A DNA stretch of 40,987 nucleotides from Desulfonatronospira sp. (GCA_003553695.1 PWFB01000139.1:1-40987); one strand, 5' to 3'. Positions 24,073 through 33,880 are shown, counted from the first letter of the stretch. Made by a program: numbers and translations. Notes: generated by a model not told the origin, from the sequence alone.

Positions 24073-24972
24073 ATGCATGAAAAGGCTTTTGACAGGGTCC
24101 TGGTTTTCGGGGAGGTCCTTTTTGATATCTTCCCGGATCAGTCCAGGGTGTTAGGGGGAGCCCCATTCAATGTCGCCCGCCATCTGCAGGGCCTGGAGCT
24201 GGATCCTTTTTTTGTCAGCCGGGTGGGGAGGGATGAGCCGGGAGAGGAAGTCCTGGATCAGATACGGAGCTGGGGGATGAACCAGCATGGCCTGCAGGTG
24301 GATAAGCACAGGCCCACGGGCATGGTCCTGGTCAGGTTTCATGGGGATGAGCCTTATTATGAGATCAAAAAAGAAGTTGCTTTTGATTATATTGAACTGG
24401 ACGAAGAACTTAGTAACTTTCAAGGCAGAACCCTGTTTTACCACGGCACACTGGCGGCCAGGAGCGAAACGTCAGCCAGGACGCTTTACACACTGGCTCA
24501 GAATAAAGCACAGGAAGTGTTCTGTGACATCAATCTGCGCGATCCCTGGTGGAACCGGGAACTGGTCAGCGAAATCCTGTCCTGGTGTGCTTATTTAAAG
24601 GTAAACCTGGAGGAGCTGGAAGAGGTGGCCTCAATCATGAAAATCCGGGAAGAAAGTCTGGTTTCCAGAGCCAGGATGGTCCAGAAGACCTGCGGTCTTG
24701 AATGCCTGGTGCTGACCATGGGAGGAAAGGGGGCCATGCTTTTCCCCAAGGATCGGGAACACCTTTTTGCCTCCGCTCCAGCAGCAGGTTCTTTCCAGGA
24801 TGCAGTGGGTGCGGGGGATTCTTTCAGCGCGGTGTTTTTGCTGGGCCTGTGCCGGGGATGGTCCTGGGAAATGATATTGCAAAAAGCAGTGCGCGTTGCT
24901 GCCCAGGTATGCTCCATCAAGGGGGCGGTACCCCAAGACAGGGATTTTTACAGCAGTCTTGCCATTATATGA
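24073..24972 (+). CDS. PfkB-family carbohydrate kinase, probably fructokinase
   Basis: A 299-residue ribokinase-fold sugar kinase. The first signature is GGAPFNVARHL near residue 33, followed by RVGRDEPGEEVLDQIRSWG. The substrate and lid regions include TGMVLVRF and FCDINLRDPWW. KVNLEELEEV and the second signature VGAGDSFSAVFLLGL follow, with catalytic Asp249 in GAGDSF. Fructokinase is preferred over other PfkB sugars because the gene is followed by sucrose-phosphate synthase and sucrose synthase; it would phosphorylate fructose released from sucrose. The DPWW variant is shared with many bacterial fructokinases as I recall. It starts the three-gene plus-strand cluster, 79 bases before the next gene. 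Confidence 0.85.
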   Translation: MHEKAFDRVLVFGEVLFDIFPDQSRVLGGAPFNVARHLQGLELDPFFVSRVGRDEPGEEVLDQIRSWGMNQHGLQVDKHRPTGMVLVRFHGDEPYYEIKKEVAFDYIELDEELSNFQGRTLFYHGTLAARSETSARTLYTLAQNKAQEVFCDINLRDPWWNRELVSEILSWCAYLKVNLEELEEVASIMKIREESLVSRARMVQKTCGLECLVLTMGGKGAMLFPKDREHLFASAPAAGSFQDAVGAGDSFSAVFLLGLCRGWSWEMILQKAVRVAAQVCSIKGAVPQDRDFYSSLAII

Positions 24973-25051
24973 TGGATAATGGCAGTCAGTCCAGTGTGTT
25001 CCTGCGGTGTTGATTCTTATATAGAATAAATAAGTTATTCCGGAGGATTAT

Positions 25052-27205
25052 ATGACGAGCATCAGACGTCGCAAAGACGGCCTGTACCTGGTGCACTTGA
25101 GCATTCATGGTCTTGTGCGGGGTTTTGACATGGAGCTTGGCCGGGATTCCGACACCGGCGGCCAGGTCAAGTATGTAGTTGAACTGGCCCGGGCCCTGGG
25201 CAAAAACCCCGCGGTGGCCAGGGTGGATCTTCTCACCAGGAAAGTCCTGGATTCCAAGGTGGACAGCAGCTACGGCAAAACCATTGAGAAGATCGGGGAT
25301 AAGGCCAATATCGTGCGTATAGAGTTCGGTCCCAAAAGATATCTGCGAAAGGAGGTACTCTGGCCCTACCTGGATGAATTCACAGACAAGGCGCTGCAGT
25401 TCTTCAGGCGGGTGGGCATGGTTCCGGATATTATTCACGGTCATTATGCCGATGCAGGCCTGGCCGGATCCAAGCTGGCCCAGCACCTGGGGATTCCTCT
25501 TATCTTTACCGGGCATTCCCTGGGCCGCATAAAAAAGGAGCGCCTCCTGGAACACGGCCGCAACGAGGCCACCATAGAATCAAGATACTACATGTCCTCC
25601 AGAATAGAAGCCGAGGAAGTGGCCCTGGGCAATGCCTCCCTGGTAGTCACCAGCACAGCCCAGGAGCGCGACGAGCAGTACAGGAATTACGAGAATTACC
25701 ATCCCAGAAGGATGCGCATCATACCTCCAGGAATAGACCTGGAGCGGTTTTATCCCTACAAGTCGAATCAGAATAAACCCCGGATCGCTCATGAACTGGA
25801 CAGGTTCCTGCAAAAATCCAGTAAGCCCATGATACTGGCCTTGTCCCGCCCGGATGAGCGTAAAAATATCACCACCCTGGTGGAGGCCTTCGGGGAAAGT
25901 CCGGAACTGCGCGAGGCTGCCAATCTGGTGATAATTGCCGGCAACCGGGAAGATATCGCCAGAATGGACAAAGGCCCCAAAAGAGTGCTCACCAGGATCC
26001 TGATGCTGGTGGACAAGCATGATCTTTATGGACAGGCTGCCTACCCCAAGAAACATGAAGCTGACGACGTGCCCGAGCTTTATCGCTATGGGGCCCAGAG
26101 AAGGGGGGTGTTCATCAACCCGGCCATGACCGAACCTTTCGGGTTGACTCTTATTGAAGCAGGTGCTACCGGGCTGCCTCTGGTAGCCACAGATGATGGA
26201 GGCCCCAGGGAGATCATAGGCAAATGCGCCAATGGCTTGCTTATCGATCCTTTGGACAAGGAGGCCATGGTCAAGGCCCTTTTGTCTCTGGTAACTGACA
26301 GGGAAAACTGGAAAAAGCATTCCAGGGCCGGTATCAGGGGGGTAAAAAAGTACTTCTCCTGGGATGCACATACAAAGTCATATCTGCGCGAGATCCAGAA
26401 GCTGCGGCCCCGCAGAAAGGAAGAAGAGCCCCGGCTGCCCATTATCAAGAGCAAGCTTCCTGTAGCGGAAAAGGTCCTGATAACGGACATTGACAATACC
26501 CTGCTGGGAGACAGCAAGGGAGTCATGGACCTGCTGGACATCATGAGCGGGATGCAGGAGGAAATGGTCTTTGGGGTGGCCACCGGCAGAAGCCTGGAGA
26601 GTACGTTAAATGTTCTGGCCAGGGAAAATGTGCCGGTTCCGGACATACTTATCACCTCGGTGGGCAGTGAAATATATTACGGGCCCAATATTCTTAAAGA
26701 CCATGCCTGGAGCAGACATATCGCCTATCGCTGGAAGCCCGGGGCCATAGCCGAGATCATGAAGCAGGTGTCCGGGGTGGAATTACAGGCCCCGGAAAAC
26801 CAGAGGGAGTTCAAACTGAGCTACAACTATACCCCGGGCAAATACCCCGGGGTGAGACACGTGCGCAGGCTTTTACGCCAGCAGGATCTGCATGCCAAGA
26901 TGATCCATTCTCATAATCAGTTTCTGGACTTTCTGCCGGTCAGGGCCTCAAAGGGCCTGGCTATCCGGTATCTGTGCATGAAATGGGGGGTGGATATGAA
27001 AAAGGTCCTGGTGGCCGGTGATTCCGGCAATGACCGGGAGATGCTCATGGGCAGCATGCTGGCTGTAGTGGTGGGTAACTACAGTCAGGAACTAAAGAGT
27101 ATGCCGGAGACTGCAAATATTTATTTTGCAACTGATTACAATGCCCGGGGAATAATAGAAGGGATGCAGTATTTTGGATTTCTGGAGGACAAGGAACATG
27201 ATTGA
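25052..27205 (+). CDS. sps: Sucrose-phosphate synthase with C-terminal sucrose-phosphatase-like HAD domain
   Basis: A 717-residue two-domain enzyme. Residues 1 to about 460 are a GT-B glycosyltransferase: [66 protein letters not shown] and the E-x7-E region [14 protein letters not shown]. It joins UDP-glucose to fructose-6-P to give sucrose-6-P. From about 470 on is a HAD phosphatase with DIDNTLLGD (nucleophile Asp479, general acid Asp481), ATGRS and [10 protein letters not shown] (Asp657, Asp661). All key phosphatase residues are present, so it may also make free sucrose itself; in many plant and cyanobacterial enzymes this domain is degenerate. A clean GGAGG precedes the ATG. It overlaps the next gene by 8 bases. 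Confidence 0.93.
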   Translation: MTSIRRRKDGLYLVHLSIHGLVRGFDMELGRDSDTGGQVKYVVELARALGKNPAVARVDLLTRKVLDSKVDSSYGKTIEKIGDKANIVRIEFGPKRYLRKEVLWPYLDEFTDKALQFFRRVGMVPDIIHGHYADAGLAGSKLAQHLGIPLIFTGHSLGRIKKERLLEHGRNEATIESRYYMSSRIEAEEVALGNASLVVTSTAQERDEQYRNYENYHPRRMRIIPPGIDLERFYPYKSNQNKPRIAHELDRFLQKSSKPMILALSRPDERKNITTLVEAFGESPELREAANLVIIAGNREDIARMDKGPKRVLTRILMLVDKHDLYGQAAYPKKHEADDVPELYRYGAQRRGVFINPAMTEPFGLTLIEAGATGLPLVATDDGGPREIIGKCANGLLIDPLDKEAMVKALLSLVTDRENWKKHSRAGIRGVKKYFSWDAHTKSYLREIQKLRPRRKEEEPRLPIIKSKLPVAEKVLITDIDNTLLGDSKGVMDLLDIMSGMQEEMVFGVATGRSLESTLNVLARENVPVPDILITSVGSEIYYGPNILKDHAWSRHIAYRWKPGAIAEIMKQVSGVELQAPENQREFKLSYNYTPGKYPGVRHVRRLLRQQDLHAKMIHSHNQFLDFLPVRASKGLAIRYLCMKWGVDMKKVLVAGDSGNDREMLMGSMLAVVVGNYSQELKSMPETANIYFATDYNARGIIEGMQYFGFLEDKEHD

Positions 27206-29579
27206 TATGGATGAACTCGACAGGCTTGAGCCTGAACTCAGAAAGTCAGTATATCTATTCCTGCGGGAAATGACCAGAAAAGAAAAGTCGTTTCTTCTGC
27301 GTTCTGAACTGCAGGACATGCTGGCCGGTTTTTTTGCGGATGAGGAACAGGGCAGGCATGAGTCAAGCCTGATTTTTGAAGTCTTCAAATATACCCAGGT
27401 GGCCACAATTCGCAGTCCCTGGGTTTACCTGGCGGTGCGCCCGGAAATAGGAAAATGGCAGTATTTCCGGTTTCACGTGGAAGATGTGCTTTTTGATGAA
27501 ATAGGTGTCAGCGATTACCTCAAGTTCGAGGAAATGCAGGTGAACAACAGTACCCGCGTAGACGACTTTTTGCTGGAGATAGACCTGGAGCCCTTTAACA
27601 GGGAGTTTCCAAGGCTGAATGAATCCTCCTATATCGGAAAAGGAGTGGATTTTTTGAACCGCCACCTTTCCGGACAGTTTTTTCAGGACGATAAAAAAGG
27701 GTATGAAAAGCTTTTTCAGTTTCTGCGTCTGCACCAGATTGAAGGCAAGCAGCTGATGCTAAACGGTCACATTGACACTATTTCCGGGCTGCGCTCTTCC
27801 CTGCGCAAAGCTTTAACCTTTCTCAAGAAGCAGGATGCATCCCAGGAGTGGTCCGGTATAGCCAGGCATATGCAGGCACTGGGGTTTCAGCCAGGCTGGG
27901 GCCGGAATGTGGAACGGGTCCGGGAAAATCTTGAGCTGTTGCGCGAGATACTAGAGGCCCCCACTCCAAATATTCTGGCTTCGTTTTTAAGCCGCATACC
28001 CATGATATTCAAGCTTGTGATAGTGTCACCTCACGGTTACTTCGGGCAGTCCAACGTGCTGGGCAGGCCGGATACCGGGGGGCAGATAGTGTACATACTG
28101 GACCAGGTTCGCGCCCTGGAAAAGGAAATGCGCAGGCAGATAAAGGAGCAGGGGCTGGAGATCGAGCCGGAGATTGTTGTTTTGACCCGTCAGATTCCCG
28201 AGGCTGCAGACACCACCTGCAACCAGCGCCTGGAAGATATTGTGGGTACCAGCAATGCCAGGATCCTGCGGGTGCCATTCCGCTATTCCAGCGGCGAGAT
28301 CGTGTCACACTGGATCTCCAGGTTTCATGTCTGGCCCTTCCTGGAAAGATTCGCCCTGGATTCAACCCAGGAGGTCCACAGTGAGCTTAAGGGCCGTCCG
28401 GACCTGATCATCGGCAACTATTCCGATGGCAACCTGGTGGCATCCCTCATGTCTAAAAAGATGAATATTACCCAGTGCAACATCGCCCACGCACTGGAAA
28501 AGTCCAAGTACCTCTTTTCTTCGCAGTACTGGAAGGACAACGAAGCCCAGTACAGGTTTTCCAGTCAGTTCACTGCTGACCTCATAGCCATGAACACCGC
28601 GGACTTCATAATCACCAGCACCTATCAGGAGATTGCAGGTACTGAAGAAAGCGTGGGCCAGTATGAAACCTACAATGCCTTTACCATGCCCGATCTTTAC
28701 CGGGTGGTGAGCGGAATAGACGTGTTTGACCCCAAGTTTAACGTGGTCTCCCCTGGGGCAGATGAAAATGTCTACTTTCCGTATTATGAAAAGGATCGTC
28801 GCCTCACGGTACTGCATGATGAGTTAACCCATTATATTTATGGCCCTCCCGGGGACCGGGCCAGAGGAGAACTGCAGGACCGGTCAAAGCCCATTCTGTT
28901 CACCATGGCCCGCCTGGACAGGATAAAAAATCTCACCAATCTGGTGCGCTGGTACGGTGAAAGTCAGGAACTCAGGCAGGAAGCCAACCTGGTGCTGGTT
29001 GCCGGCAGCCTGGATATCAGGGATTCTCAGGACGAGGAGGAAAAGGCGTGTATTGAGGAAATGCACAGGCTTTTTGAAGAGTTTGATCTGCATGAACAGG
29101 TACGCTGGCTGGGCGCACGCCTGGACAAGAATATGAGCGGGGAACTGTACCGTCTTATTGCAGATTCCAGAGGGGCCTTTGTACAGCCGGCACTTTTCGA
29201 GGCCTTCGGGCTGACCGTTATCGAAGCCATGAATTCGGGACTGCCCACCTTTGCCACCATTTTTGGAGGACCTCTGGAGATAATCGAGGACGGCAAAAGC
29301 GGCTTTAACATCGACCCTACTCACGGGGACAAGGCTGCTGAACTCATGACGGACTTTTTTTCCCGCTGCCGGAAGGAGCCGGAATACTGGAATACCATTT
29401 CGGACAATGGAATAAAGAGGGTGGAAGAGAAATACAACTGGAGGCTTTACGCCCAGAGGCTTTTGTCTTTTTCCAGAATTTACGGCTTCTGGAAATACGT
29501 ATCAAATCTGGAGCGCGACGAAAGCAGGCGTTACCTGGATATGTTCTATTCCCTGAAAATGCGCAGTCTGTCTCATTAA
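27198..29579 (+). CDS. susA: Sucrose synthase
   Basis: A 793-residue sucrose synthase, close to the usual length of about 800. The N-terminal regulatory region (1-250) precedes the GT-B core starting [13 protein letters not shown] with DTGGQ at 292-296, then [37 protein letters not shown], and the donor site [15 protein letters not shown] and [11 protein letters not shown] (Glu668, Glu676). It reversibly converts sucrose plus NDP to NDP-glucose plus fructose; bacterial forms often favour ADP. I chose the ATG at 27198 because GGAGG lies nine bases upstream; an in-frame ATG eight codons earlier lies further inside the sps gene. It is the last gene of the sucrose cluster and is convergent with lgt. 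Confidence 0.95.
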   Translation: MIDMDELDRLEPELRKSVYLFLREMTRKEKSFLLRSELQDMLAGFFADEEQGRHESSLIFEVFKYTQVATIRSPWVYLAVRPEIGKWQYFRFHVEDVLFDEIGVSDYLKFEEMQVNNSTRVDDFLLEIDLEPFNREFPRLNESSYIGKGVDFLNRHLSGQFFQDDKKGYEKLFQFLRLHQIEGKQLMLNGHIDTISGLRSSLRKALTFLKKQDASQEWSGIARHMQALGFQPGWGRNVERVRENLELLREILEAPTPNILASFLSRIPMIFKLVIVSPHGYFGQSNVLGRPDTGGQIVYILDQVRALEKEMRRQIKEQGLEIEPEIVVLTRQIPEAADTTCNQRLEDIVGTSNARILRVPFRYSSGEIVSHWISRFHVWPFLERFALDSTQEVHSELKGRPDLIIGNYSDGNLVASLMSKKMNITQCNIAHALEKSKYLFSSQYWKDNEAQYRFSSQFTADLIAMNTADFIITSTYQEIAGTEESVGQYETYNAFTMPDLYRVVSGIDVFDPKFNVVSPGADENVYFPYYEKDRRLTVLHDELTHYIYGPPGDRARGELQDRSKPILFTMARLDRIKNLTNLVRWYGESQELRQEANLVLVAGSLDIRDSQDEEEKACIEEMHRLFEEFDLHEQVRWLGARLDKNMSGELYRLIADSRGAFVQPALFEAFGLTVIEAMNSGLPTFATIFGGPLEIIEDGKSGFNIDPTHGDKAAELMTDFFSRCRKEPEYWNTISDNGIKRVEEKYNWRLYAQRLLSFSRIYGFWKYVSNLERDESRRYLDMFYSLKMRSLSH

Positions 29580-29624
29580 GGCCGGATGAAAACAGTGAAA
29601 ACACAAAAGTATTATCCAGAGAGA

Positions 29625-30416
29625 TTACCTGGTTTGAGCCCTGGCTCCGTAAGCCAGGTAAAGAAGCACGCCTCCTAGAACTATCATGGGTACGGACAAG
29701 ATCTGGCCCATGGTCATCCAGTCCAGGAGTATAAAGCCCAGGTGTGCATCGGGTTCCCGGAAAAATTCCACGAAAAAGCGCAGAACCCCGTATCCCAGGC
29801 AGAACAGTCCGGAAACAGCCATGGTTGGTCTGGGGCGCGAAGAGAAGATCCAGAGAATTATAAAAAGCAAAAGCCCCTCCAGCAGAGCCTGGTAGATCTG
29901 GGAAGGGTGTCTGGGGACCATATCCGATCCTGGAAAAACCATGGCCCAGGGCACATCCGTGGGGCGTCCCCAGAGTTCGGCGTTGATAAAGTTGCCGATG
30001 CGCCCGCACATTACCCCCAAAGCGCCCATGGGTGCCACGAAGTCGGTAACGGTGAAAAATCCCCTGCCTGTTTTGCGGGCATACCAGTACATGGCAATGA
30101 TCCCGCCAATCAAACCGCCGTGAAAAGACATGCCTCCCTGCCAGATCATGACTGCGGTCCAGGGCTGGGAAATAAGCCCGAAAAAATCGTAAAAAAGCAT
30201 GTAGCCCAGTCTGGCCCCGAGTATTATGCCCAGGGCCCCGAAGACCACCATGTCCGGCAGTTCTTTGACCTCCCAGCCCGACCCCGGCTTTTTGGCACGA
30301 TGGCGGGCCAGAAGCCAGGCCAGGGTGAATCCGGCCAGGTACATAAGTCCGTACCAGCGGATTTCCAGGGGGCCGACGGCTATGGCTACAGGGTCAAAGT
30401 TGGGATGTTGCAGCAT
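29625..30416 (-). CDS. lgt: Prolipoprotein diacylglyceryl transferase
   Basis: A 263-residue integral membrane enzyme that transfers diacylglycerol from phosphatidylglycerol to the lipobox cysteine of prolipoproteins. It has about seven membrane segments. Family motifs are IRWYGLMYLAGF, GGMSFHGGLIGG, and the Lgt signature GRIGNFINAELWGRPTD, followed by HPSQIYQALLEG with the catalytic-region His/Tyr. Its substrates in this window include the LppC-like and DctP lipoproteins. There is no recognisable Shine-Dalgarno before the ATG at 30416, and a mobile element starts only 27 bases upstream. Confidence 0.96.
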   Translation of the reverse strand: MLQHPNFDPVAIAVGPLEIRWYGLMYLAGFTLAWLLARHRAKKPGSGWEVKELPDMVVFGALGIILGARLGYMLFYDFFGLISQPWTAVMIWQGGMSFHGGLIGGIIAMYWYARKTGRGFFTVTDFVAPMGALGVMCGRIGNFINAELWGRPTDVPWAMVFPGSDMVPRHPSQIYQALLEGLLLFIILWIFSSRPRPTMAVSGLFCLGYGVLRFFVEFFREPDAHLGFILLDWMTMGQILSVPMIVLGGVLLYLAYGARAQTR

Positions 30417-30443
30417 GATTTATGATTGTGGGGTTCATGTTTT

Positions 30444-30706
30444 GTAACTACTCACCAGGGTCCGGGGACTTCGCAAACAGGACGTAAAAACTCACTCCAA
30501 GGCAGCGTAAATCAAAACCTCTACACGAGTTTTTAAGCTGGGATAACTTCTAATAACATGCTTTAAATCAAATTCGGTGTTTTACGGTTTTGATTAACGC
30601 TTCCTACGTCGTTCAGACAGTTTACGCCCAGTTTGCAAAGCCCCCGGACCCTGGATATCAGCGGGGCGTTTAGATTGACCAATTATATCGGATGGTGAAT
30701 GGTTAT
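30444..30706 (+). mobile_element. MITE-like non-coding element, copy 2
   Basis: A 263-bp relative of the element at 5218-5479, in the same orientation and of almost identical length. The ends are GTAACTACTCACC (30444-30456) and, inverted, ATAACCATTCACC (30694-30706). The flanking octamers CATGTTTT (30436-30443) and CAAGTGTT (30707-30714) agree at six of eight positions, consistent with a decayed target duplication. Inner arms run from CCAGGGTCCGGGG at 30455 to CCCCCGGACCCTGG ending at 30654. A further inverted pair, TAAAAACTC and GAGTTTTTA, lies in the left half. The element fills the gap between lgt and znuB, 27 bases from the lgt ATG and 10 from the znuB stop. Confidence 0.83.
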
Positions 30707-30716
30707 CAAGTGTTTT

Positions 30717-31544
30717 TTAGCTCTTATGCTTTGCTTTGTCTTTAATCATCCTTTCAGGCAGAAGGCCGGAAATGATGAAGGCTGCTGCGGCCACCAGTAC
30801 TATTGTGGCCCCGGTGGTCAGATCCAGGTAGAATGCAAGCCAGATTCCGGTCTGGGTAAAGATGATGCTGATGACAACCGCCAGAAGCATCATCTGTTTG
30901 AGGGAACTGGAGTATTTCTCTGCAATATAAGAGGGAATGGTTAAAAGGGCAATGACCAGGATAAGCCCTACCACCTGGATGGTCATGACCACGGTCATGG
31001 CCACCATGACCAGAAGCAGAAAATAAAGCGCGGTAACCGGCACTCCCACGGCCCTGGCGAACTCTTCGTCGTGGGACATGGCCAGAAAGTCCTTGTAAAA
31101 TATCAGCATCAGGGCTGTGATGAACAGACTGAGACCGGCCATGGTCCACAGGGCACTGGTGGGAACCATGAGAATACTTCCGAAGAGATAGCTCATGAGG
31201 TCCACCCGGTATCCCGGAGTCAGGTCCAGAAGAATTATGCCCATGGACATGCCCACAGCCCAGATGACGCCGATAACCGTGTCCGCCCGGTGCTTGCGGC
31301 TGTGGCTCACCAGACCCATGGTCAAAGCGGAGATAAGTGCAGCCAGTCCTGCACCCAGGGAAGGGGGAAAGCCGGCAAAGAAAGCCAGGCCTATGCCGCC
31401 GTAAGAGGCGTGGGCAATGCCCCCGGAAATGAATACCAGTCTGTTGACCACCACCATGGCCCCGATAATGCCGCAGGCGATGCTCACCAAAAAGCCCGCC
31501 AGCAGGGCATTGCGCATGAAGTCGTACTGCAGGATTTCCAGCAT
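30717..31544 (-). CDS. znuB: Zinc/manganese-type ABC transporter permease ZnuB
   Basis: A 275-residue ABC-3 family permease with about eight hydrophobic segments. Recognisable parts are the N-terminal LLAGFLVSIACGIIGAMVVVNRLVFISGGIAHASYGGIGLAFF stretch (read in parts) and SHDEEFARAVGVPV, the cytoplasmic coupling region that contacts the ATPase. It forms the membrane channel for zinc delivered by ZnuA. It begins 4 bases after the znuC stop. Mn and Zn importers of this family cannot be separated by the permease alone; zinc is inferred from the His-rich binding protein. Confidence 0.92.
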   Translation of the reverse strand: MLEILQYDFMRNALLAGFLVSIACGIIGAMVVVNRLVFISGGIAHASYGGIGLAFFAGFPPSLGAGLAALISALTMGLVSHSRKHRADTVIGVIWAVGMSMGIILLDLTPGYRVDLMSYLFGSILMVPTSALWTMAGLSLFITALMLIFYKDFLAMSHDEEFARAVGVPVTALYFLLLVMVAMTVVMTIQVVGLILVIALLTIPSYIAEKYSSSLKQMMLLAVVISIIFTQTGIWLAFYLDLTTGATIVLVAAAAFIISGLLPERMIKDKAKHKS

Positions 31545-31548
31545 GATC

Positions 31549-32307
31549 TCAGTGATGTCTCAGGACCCTGTGGGGGACGTCGCCGTGAGTGATAAGTTCC
31601 ACCGGGCAGTGGTATACTTTTTCCAGCATTTCCTGGCTGATTTCTGCTGCATGGTGATAGTAAAGGTTTTTGTTGACGCAAGCCACGGCCTTGACGTGGC
31701 TGGAAAGCACAGAAAGGTCGTGACTGATGACCAGGATGGTGGTTCCACTTTCATTCATTTCCTTGAGAAGATCGTAAAATCTGGAGTGAAAGGCCTGGTC
31801 CACAGCCGCAGTTGGTTCGTCAAGAAAAAGTATCTGCGGCCTGGCCGCCAGGGCGCGGGCAATGAGCACCCGTTGCCTTTGTCCGCCTGAGAGACTGCCG
31901 ATACTTCGCCAGGCATATTCCTGCATGTCAACATCTTCCAGAGCCTGCCGGGCAAGTTGCTGATCCGTTTTACTAAATCTTCCCCATCTTCCCAGGTGCC
32001 CCAGCCTGCCCAGAAGTACGGTCTCCAGTACCGTTATGGGGAACTTTTCCCCTGTACTCTGGCTTTGTGGAACATAACCCACCACATGAGGCAGATGGCC
32101 GGGAGCACTTCCCATAACCCGGACCTCTCCCCGGGAAGGTTGCAAAACTCCCAGCAGGATCCGCATCAGTGTGGTCTTGCCTCCGCCGTTGGGACCCAGA
32201 ACAGCCAGGAATTCCCCCTGAGCCACCTGCATATTGATATTTTCCAGGACAGGGTGCTGGTTGTAGGCGAAGCTAAGGGCGCTGACCTCTATAACAGATT
32301 GAGACAT
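31549..32307 (-). CDS. znuC: Zinc/manganese-type ABC transporter ATP-binding protein ZnuC
   Basis: A 252-residue ABC ATPase. The Walker A motif GPNGGGKTT is at residues 38-46, the signature LSGGQRQRVLIARAL precedes Walker B ILFLDEPTAAVD, and the H-loop is VISHD. The C-terminal tail is short and carries several His residues (near 224-225, 239 and 250-251), as is common in metal importers. It powers transport through ZnuB. Gene order on the minus strand is znuA, znuC, znuB, with a 97-base gap after znuA. Confidence 0.94.
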   Translation of the reverse strand: MSQSVIEVSALSFAYNQHPVLENINMQVAQGEFLAVLGPNGGGKTTLMRILLGVLQPSRGEVRVMGSAPGHLPHVVGYVPQSQSTGEKFPITVLETVLLGRLGHLGRWGRFSKTDQQLARQALEDVDMQEYAWRSIGSLSGGQRQRVLIARALAARPQILFLDEPTAAVDQAFHSRFYDLLKEMNESGTTILVISHDLSVLSSHVKAVACVNKNLYYHHAAEISQEMLEKVYHCPVELITHGDVPHRVLRHH

Positions 32308-32404
32308 CTTGTGTAAAACTCTGGATGGCCTGGCTTATTTCTGGCCGGTAATGTGGTGTTCTGGAGAGTGAAACAGCATTTTTTAGATATCGGCACCCGC
32401 TATA

Positions 32405-33325
32405 TCAATGCCTTATGGCTTTCCTGAATTTTTCGGCCACGGTGAGCATATTTTCTTTCCAGTTCTCTGCCAGGGGGTCAATGTAAACAGTCTCTCCGTT
32501 TATGGAGTCGGCTATGGTTTCAGCGCTTCGCCTGGAAAACTGCGGGGACACGAATACGACTTTTATGTCTTCATCCCTGGCTGTGTCAATAAGCTCCTTT
32601 AGATCAGCCGACCTGGGCTCACGTCCCTCCACTTCCACAGGCACCTGGACAAGACAGTAGGCCCGGGCGAAGTATCCCCAGGCCGGATGAAAGACCATGA
32701 ATTTGCTGCCGGGCGGGACATCACTTAAAACAGATTTGATTTCCTGGTCCAGCTCAAGAAGTTCACGGAGAAAAGAGAGATAATTATCCCTGAATTGCTC
32801 CTCTGCCCCGGGCATGGCCTCGGACAGAGCCCTGTAAATGTTGTCTGCGATTATCATGGCCAGATCCGGCGAGAGCCATGCGTGCGGGTCCAGGCCATCA
32901 TGTCCATGATGATCATGCCCATGGTTATGATTGCAGTCCTGCAACATGGAGATTTTCTTAATGCCCCGATCCAGATGAACTATATTCAGGTCAGGATGTG
33001 TGGACTTGATCCTGGGCAGTAGTGCATTTTCATATTCAACTCCTATGGCCATGTACAGGTCAGCCCGGCCCAGTTTTCTGATCTGGGAGGGCTTGGGCTC
33101 AAAGGTGTGGGGGTTGGCCCCCGAAGGAAGAAGTACAGTGATATCGGTTAACTCCCCACCGATTCTGTCCACAAAGTATTTTTGCGGGGCTATGCTGACC
33201 ATGATATTCAGACTGTCCTTGTCCGAGGCCGGGGCCATTGGCGGCCAGAGCAGTAAGAGAAGCACTGCAGCACTTAGTAAGCAGGCTGACATCCCGGCTT
33301 TACCAGGTAATCCCATTGCAGGCAT
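32405..33325 (-). CDS. znuA: Zinc-binding periplasmic protein ZnuA
   Basis: A 306-residue cluster A-I metal-binding protein. A signal peptide covers about the first 33 residues (hydrophobic ACLLSAAVLLLLLW). Mature features are SIAPQKYFVDRIGG, GANPHTFEPKPSQ (first metal His), a His/Asp-rich loop NHNHGHDHHGHDGLDPHAW (second His), VFHPAWGYFARAY (third His) and the late acidic ligand region VYIDPLA. The His-rich loop is typical of zinc rather than manganese receptors. AAGGA lies eight bases before the ATG at 33325. It is divergent from the Fur-family gene. Confidence 0.95.
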   Translation of the reverse strand: MPAMGLPGKAGMSACLLSAAVLLLLLWPPMAPASDKDSLNIMVSIAPQKYFVDRIGGELTDITVLLPSGANPHTFEPKPSQIRKLGRADLYMAIGVEYENALLPRIKSTHPDLNIVHLDRGIKKISMLQDCNHNHGHDHHGHDGLDPHAWLSPDLAMIIADNIYRALSEAMPGAEEQFRDNYLSFLRELLELDQEIKSVLSDVPPGSKFMVFHPAWGYFARAYCLVQVPVEVEGREPRSADLKELIDTARDEDIKVVFVSPQFSRRSAETIADSINGETVYIDPLAENWKENMLTVAEKFRKAIRH

Positions 33326-33366
33326 AGAGGTTTTCCTTTTTAGAGTTGTGGTTGTGATTTTATTGG

Positions 33367-33453
33367 AAGTTGATATACAATTACCAACTTTAAGAAGTCA
33401 AGTAAAGTTAGCATAACTTGCAAGTTGCAATTTATTTCAAATGGCAATATTGA
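33367..33453. promoter_or_regulatory. znuA/fur-family divergent control region with AAGTT(A/G) palindromes
   Basis: Between znuA and the regulator are repeated half-sites: AAGTTG...CAACTT (33367-33390), AAGTTA-GCA-TAACTT (33405-33419) and the overlapping perfect palindrome AACTTGCAAGTT (33415-33426). The last covers the -35 of a plausible plus-strand promoter, TTGCAA (33425-33430), 17 bases, TATTGA (33448-33453). A metalloregulator bound here could control both directions. The motif is not a clear match to the E. coli Zur or Fur boxes. Confidence 0.5.
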
Positions 33454-33478
33454 TTTATTTAAGTCAAGGAGTTTACCC

Positions 33479-33865
33479 ATGAAACACAGAACCCAGCAAA
33501 GAAAGGCCTTGGTGGAGTGTTTACATGAAGCCAGCGGTCCCTTGAGTCCTGCAGAGATTCTATGGTTTTCCAAAGAAAAGGTTCCTTCCCTGGGGATAGC
33601 CACGGTATATCGAAACCTGAAGCTGCTGGTACAAGAAGGGGCTGTTGCGGAACTTCATATCCCGGGACAGGGATCATATTATGAACCGGCCGGCATGAAT
33701 CACCATCACCATTTTCAATGCCGCAACTGTAAGCAGATCTTCTGCATAGAAGGTTGCCCCCAGGGCATAAAATCCCTGACTCCTGAAGGATTTGAACTGG
33801 AAGATCATGAGGTTTTTCTGTATGGTCGTTGCTCTGAATGTAATGATTATGGCCCAATGTTTTAA
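33479..33865 (+). CDS. Fur-family metalloregulator (Zur or PerR type)
   Basis: From the ATG at 33479, preceded by AAGGAG, this is a 128-residue Fur-family repressor. It has the winged helix with SPAEILWFSKEKVPSLGIATVYRNLKLL in parts, the metal-rich hinge GMNHHHHFQCRNCKQIFC, and a second Cys pair CSEC near the end, giving the two CxxC structural zinc motifs. An in-frame ATG 18 codons earlier lies within the palindromic operator and is rejected. Divergence from znuA favours Zur (zinc sensing); the downstream thiol peroxidase favours PerR (peroxide sensing). Sequence alone does not decide. Confidence 0.88.
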   Translation: MKHRTQQRKALVECLHEASGPLSPAEILWFSKEKVPSLGIATVYRNLKLLVQEGAVAELHIPGQGSYYEPAGMNHHHHFQCRNCKQIFCIEGCPQGIKSLTPEGFELEDHEVFLYGRCSECNDYGPMF

Positions 33866-33880
33866 AATTAGGAGAGCATC

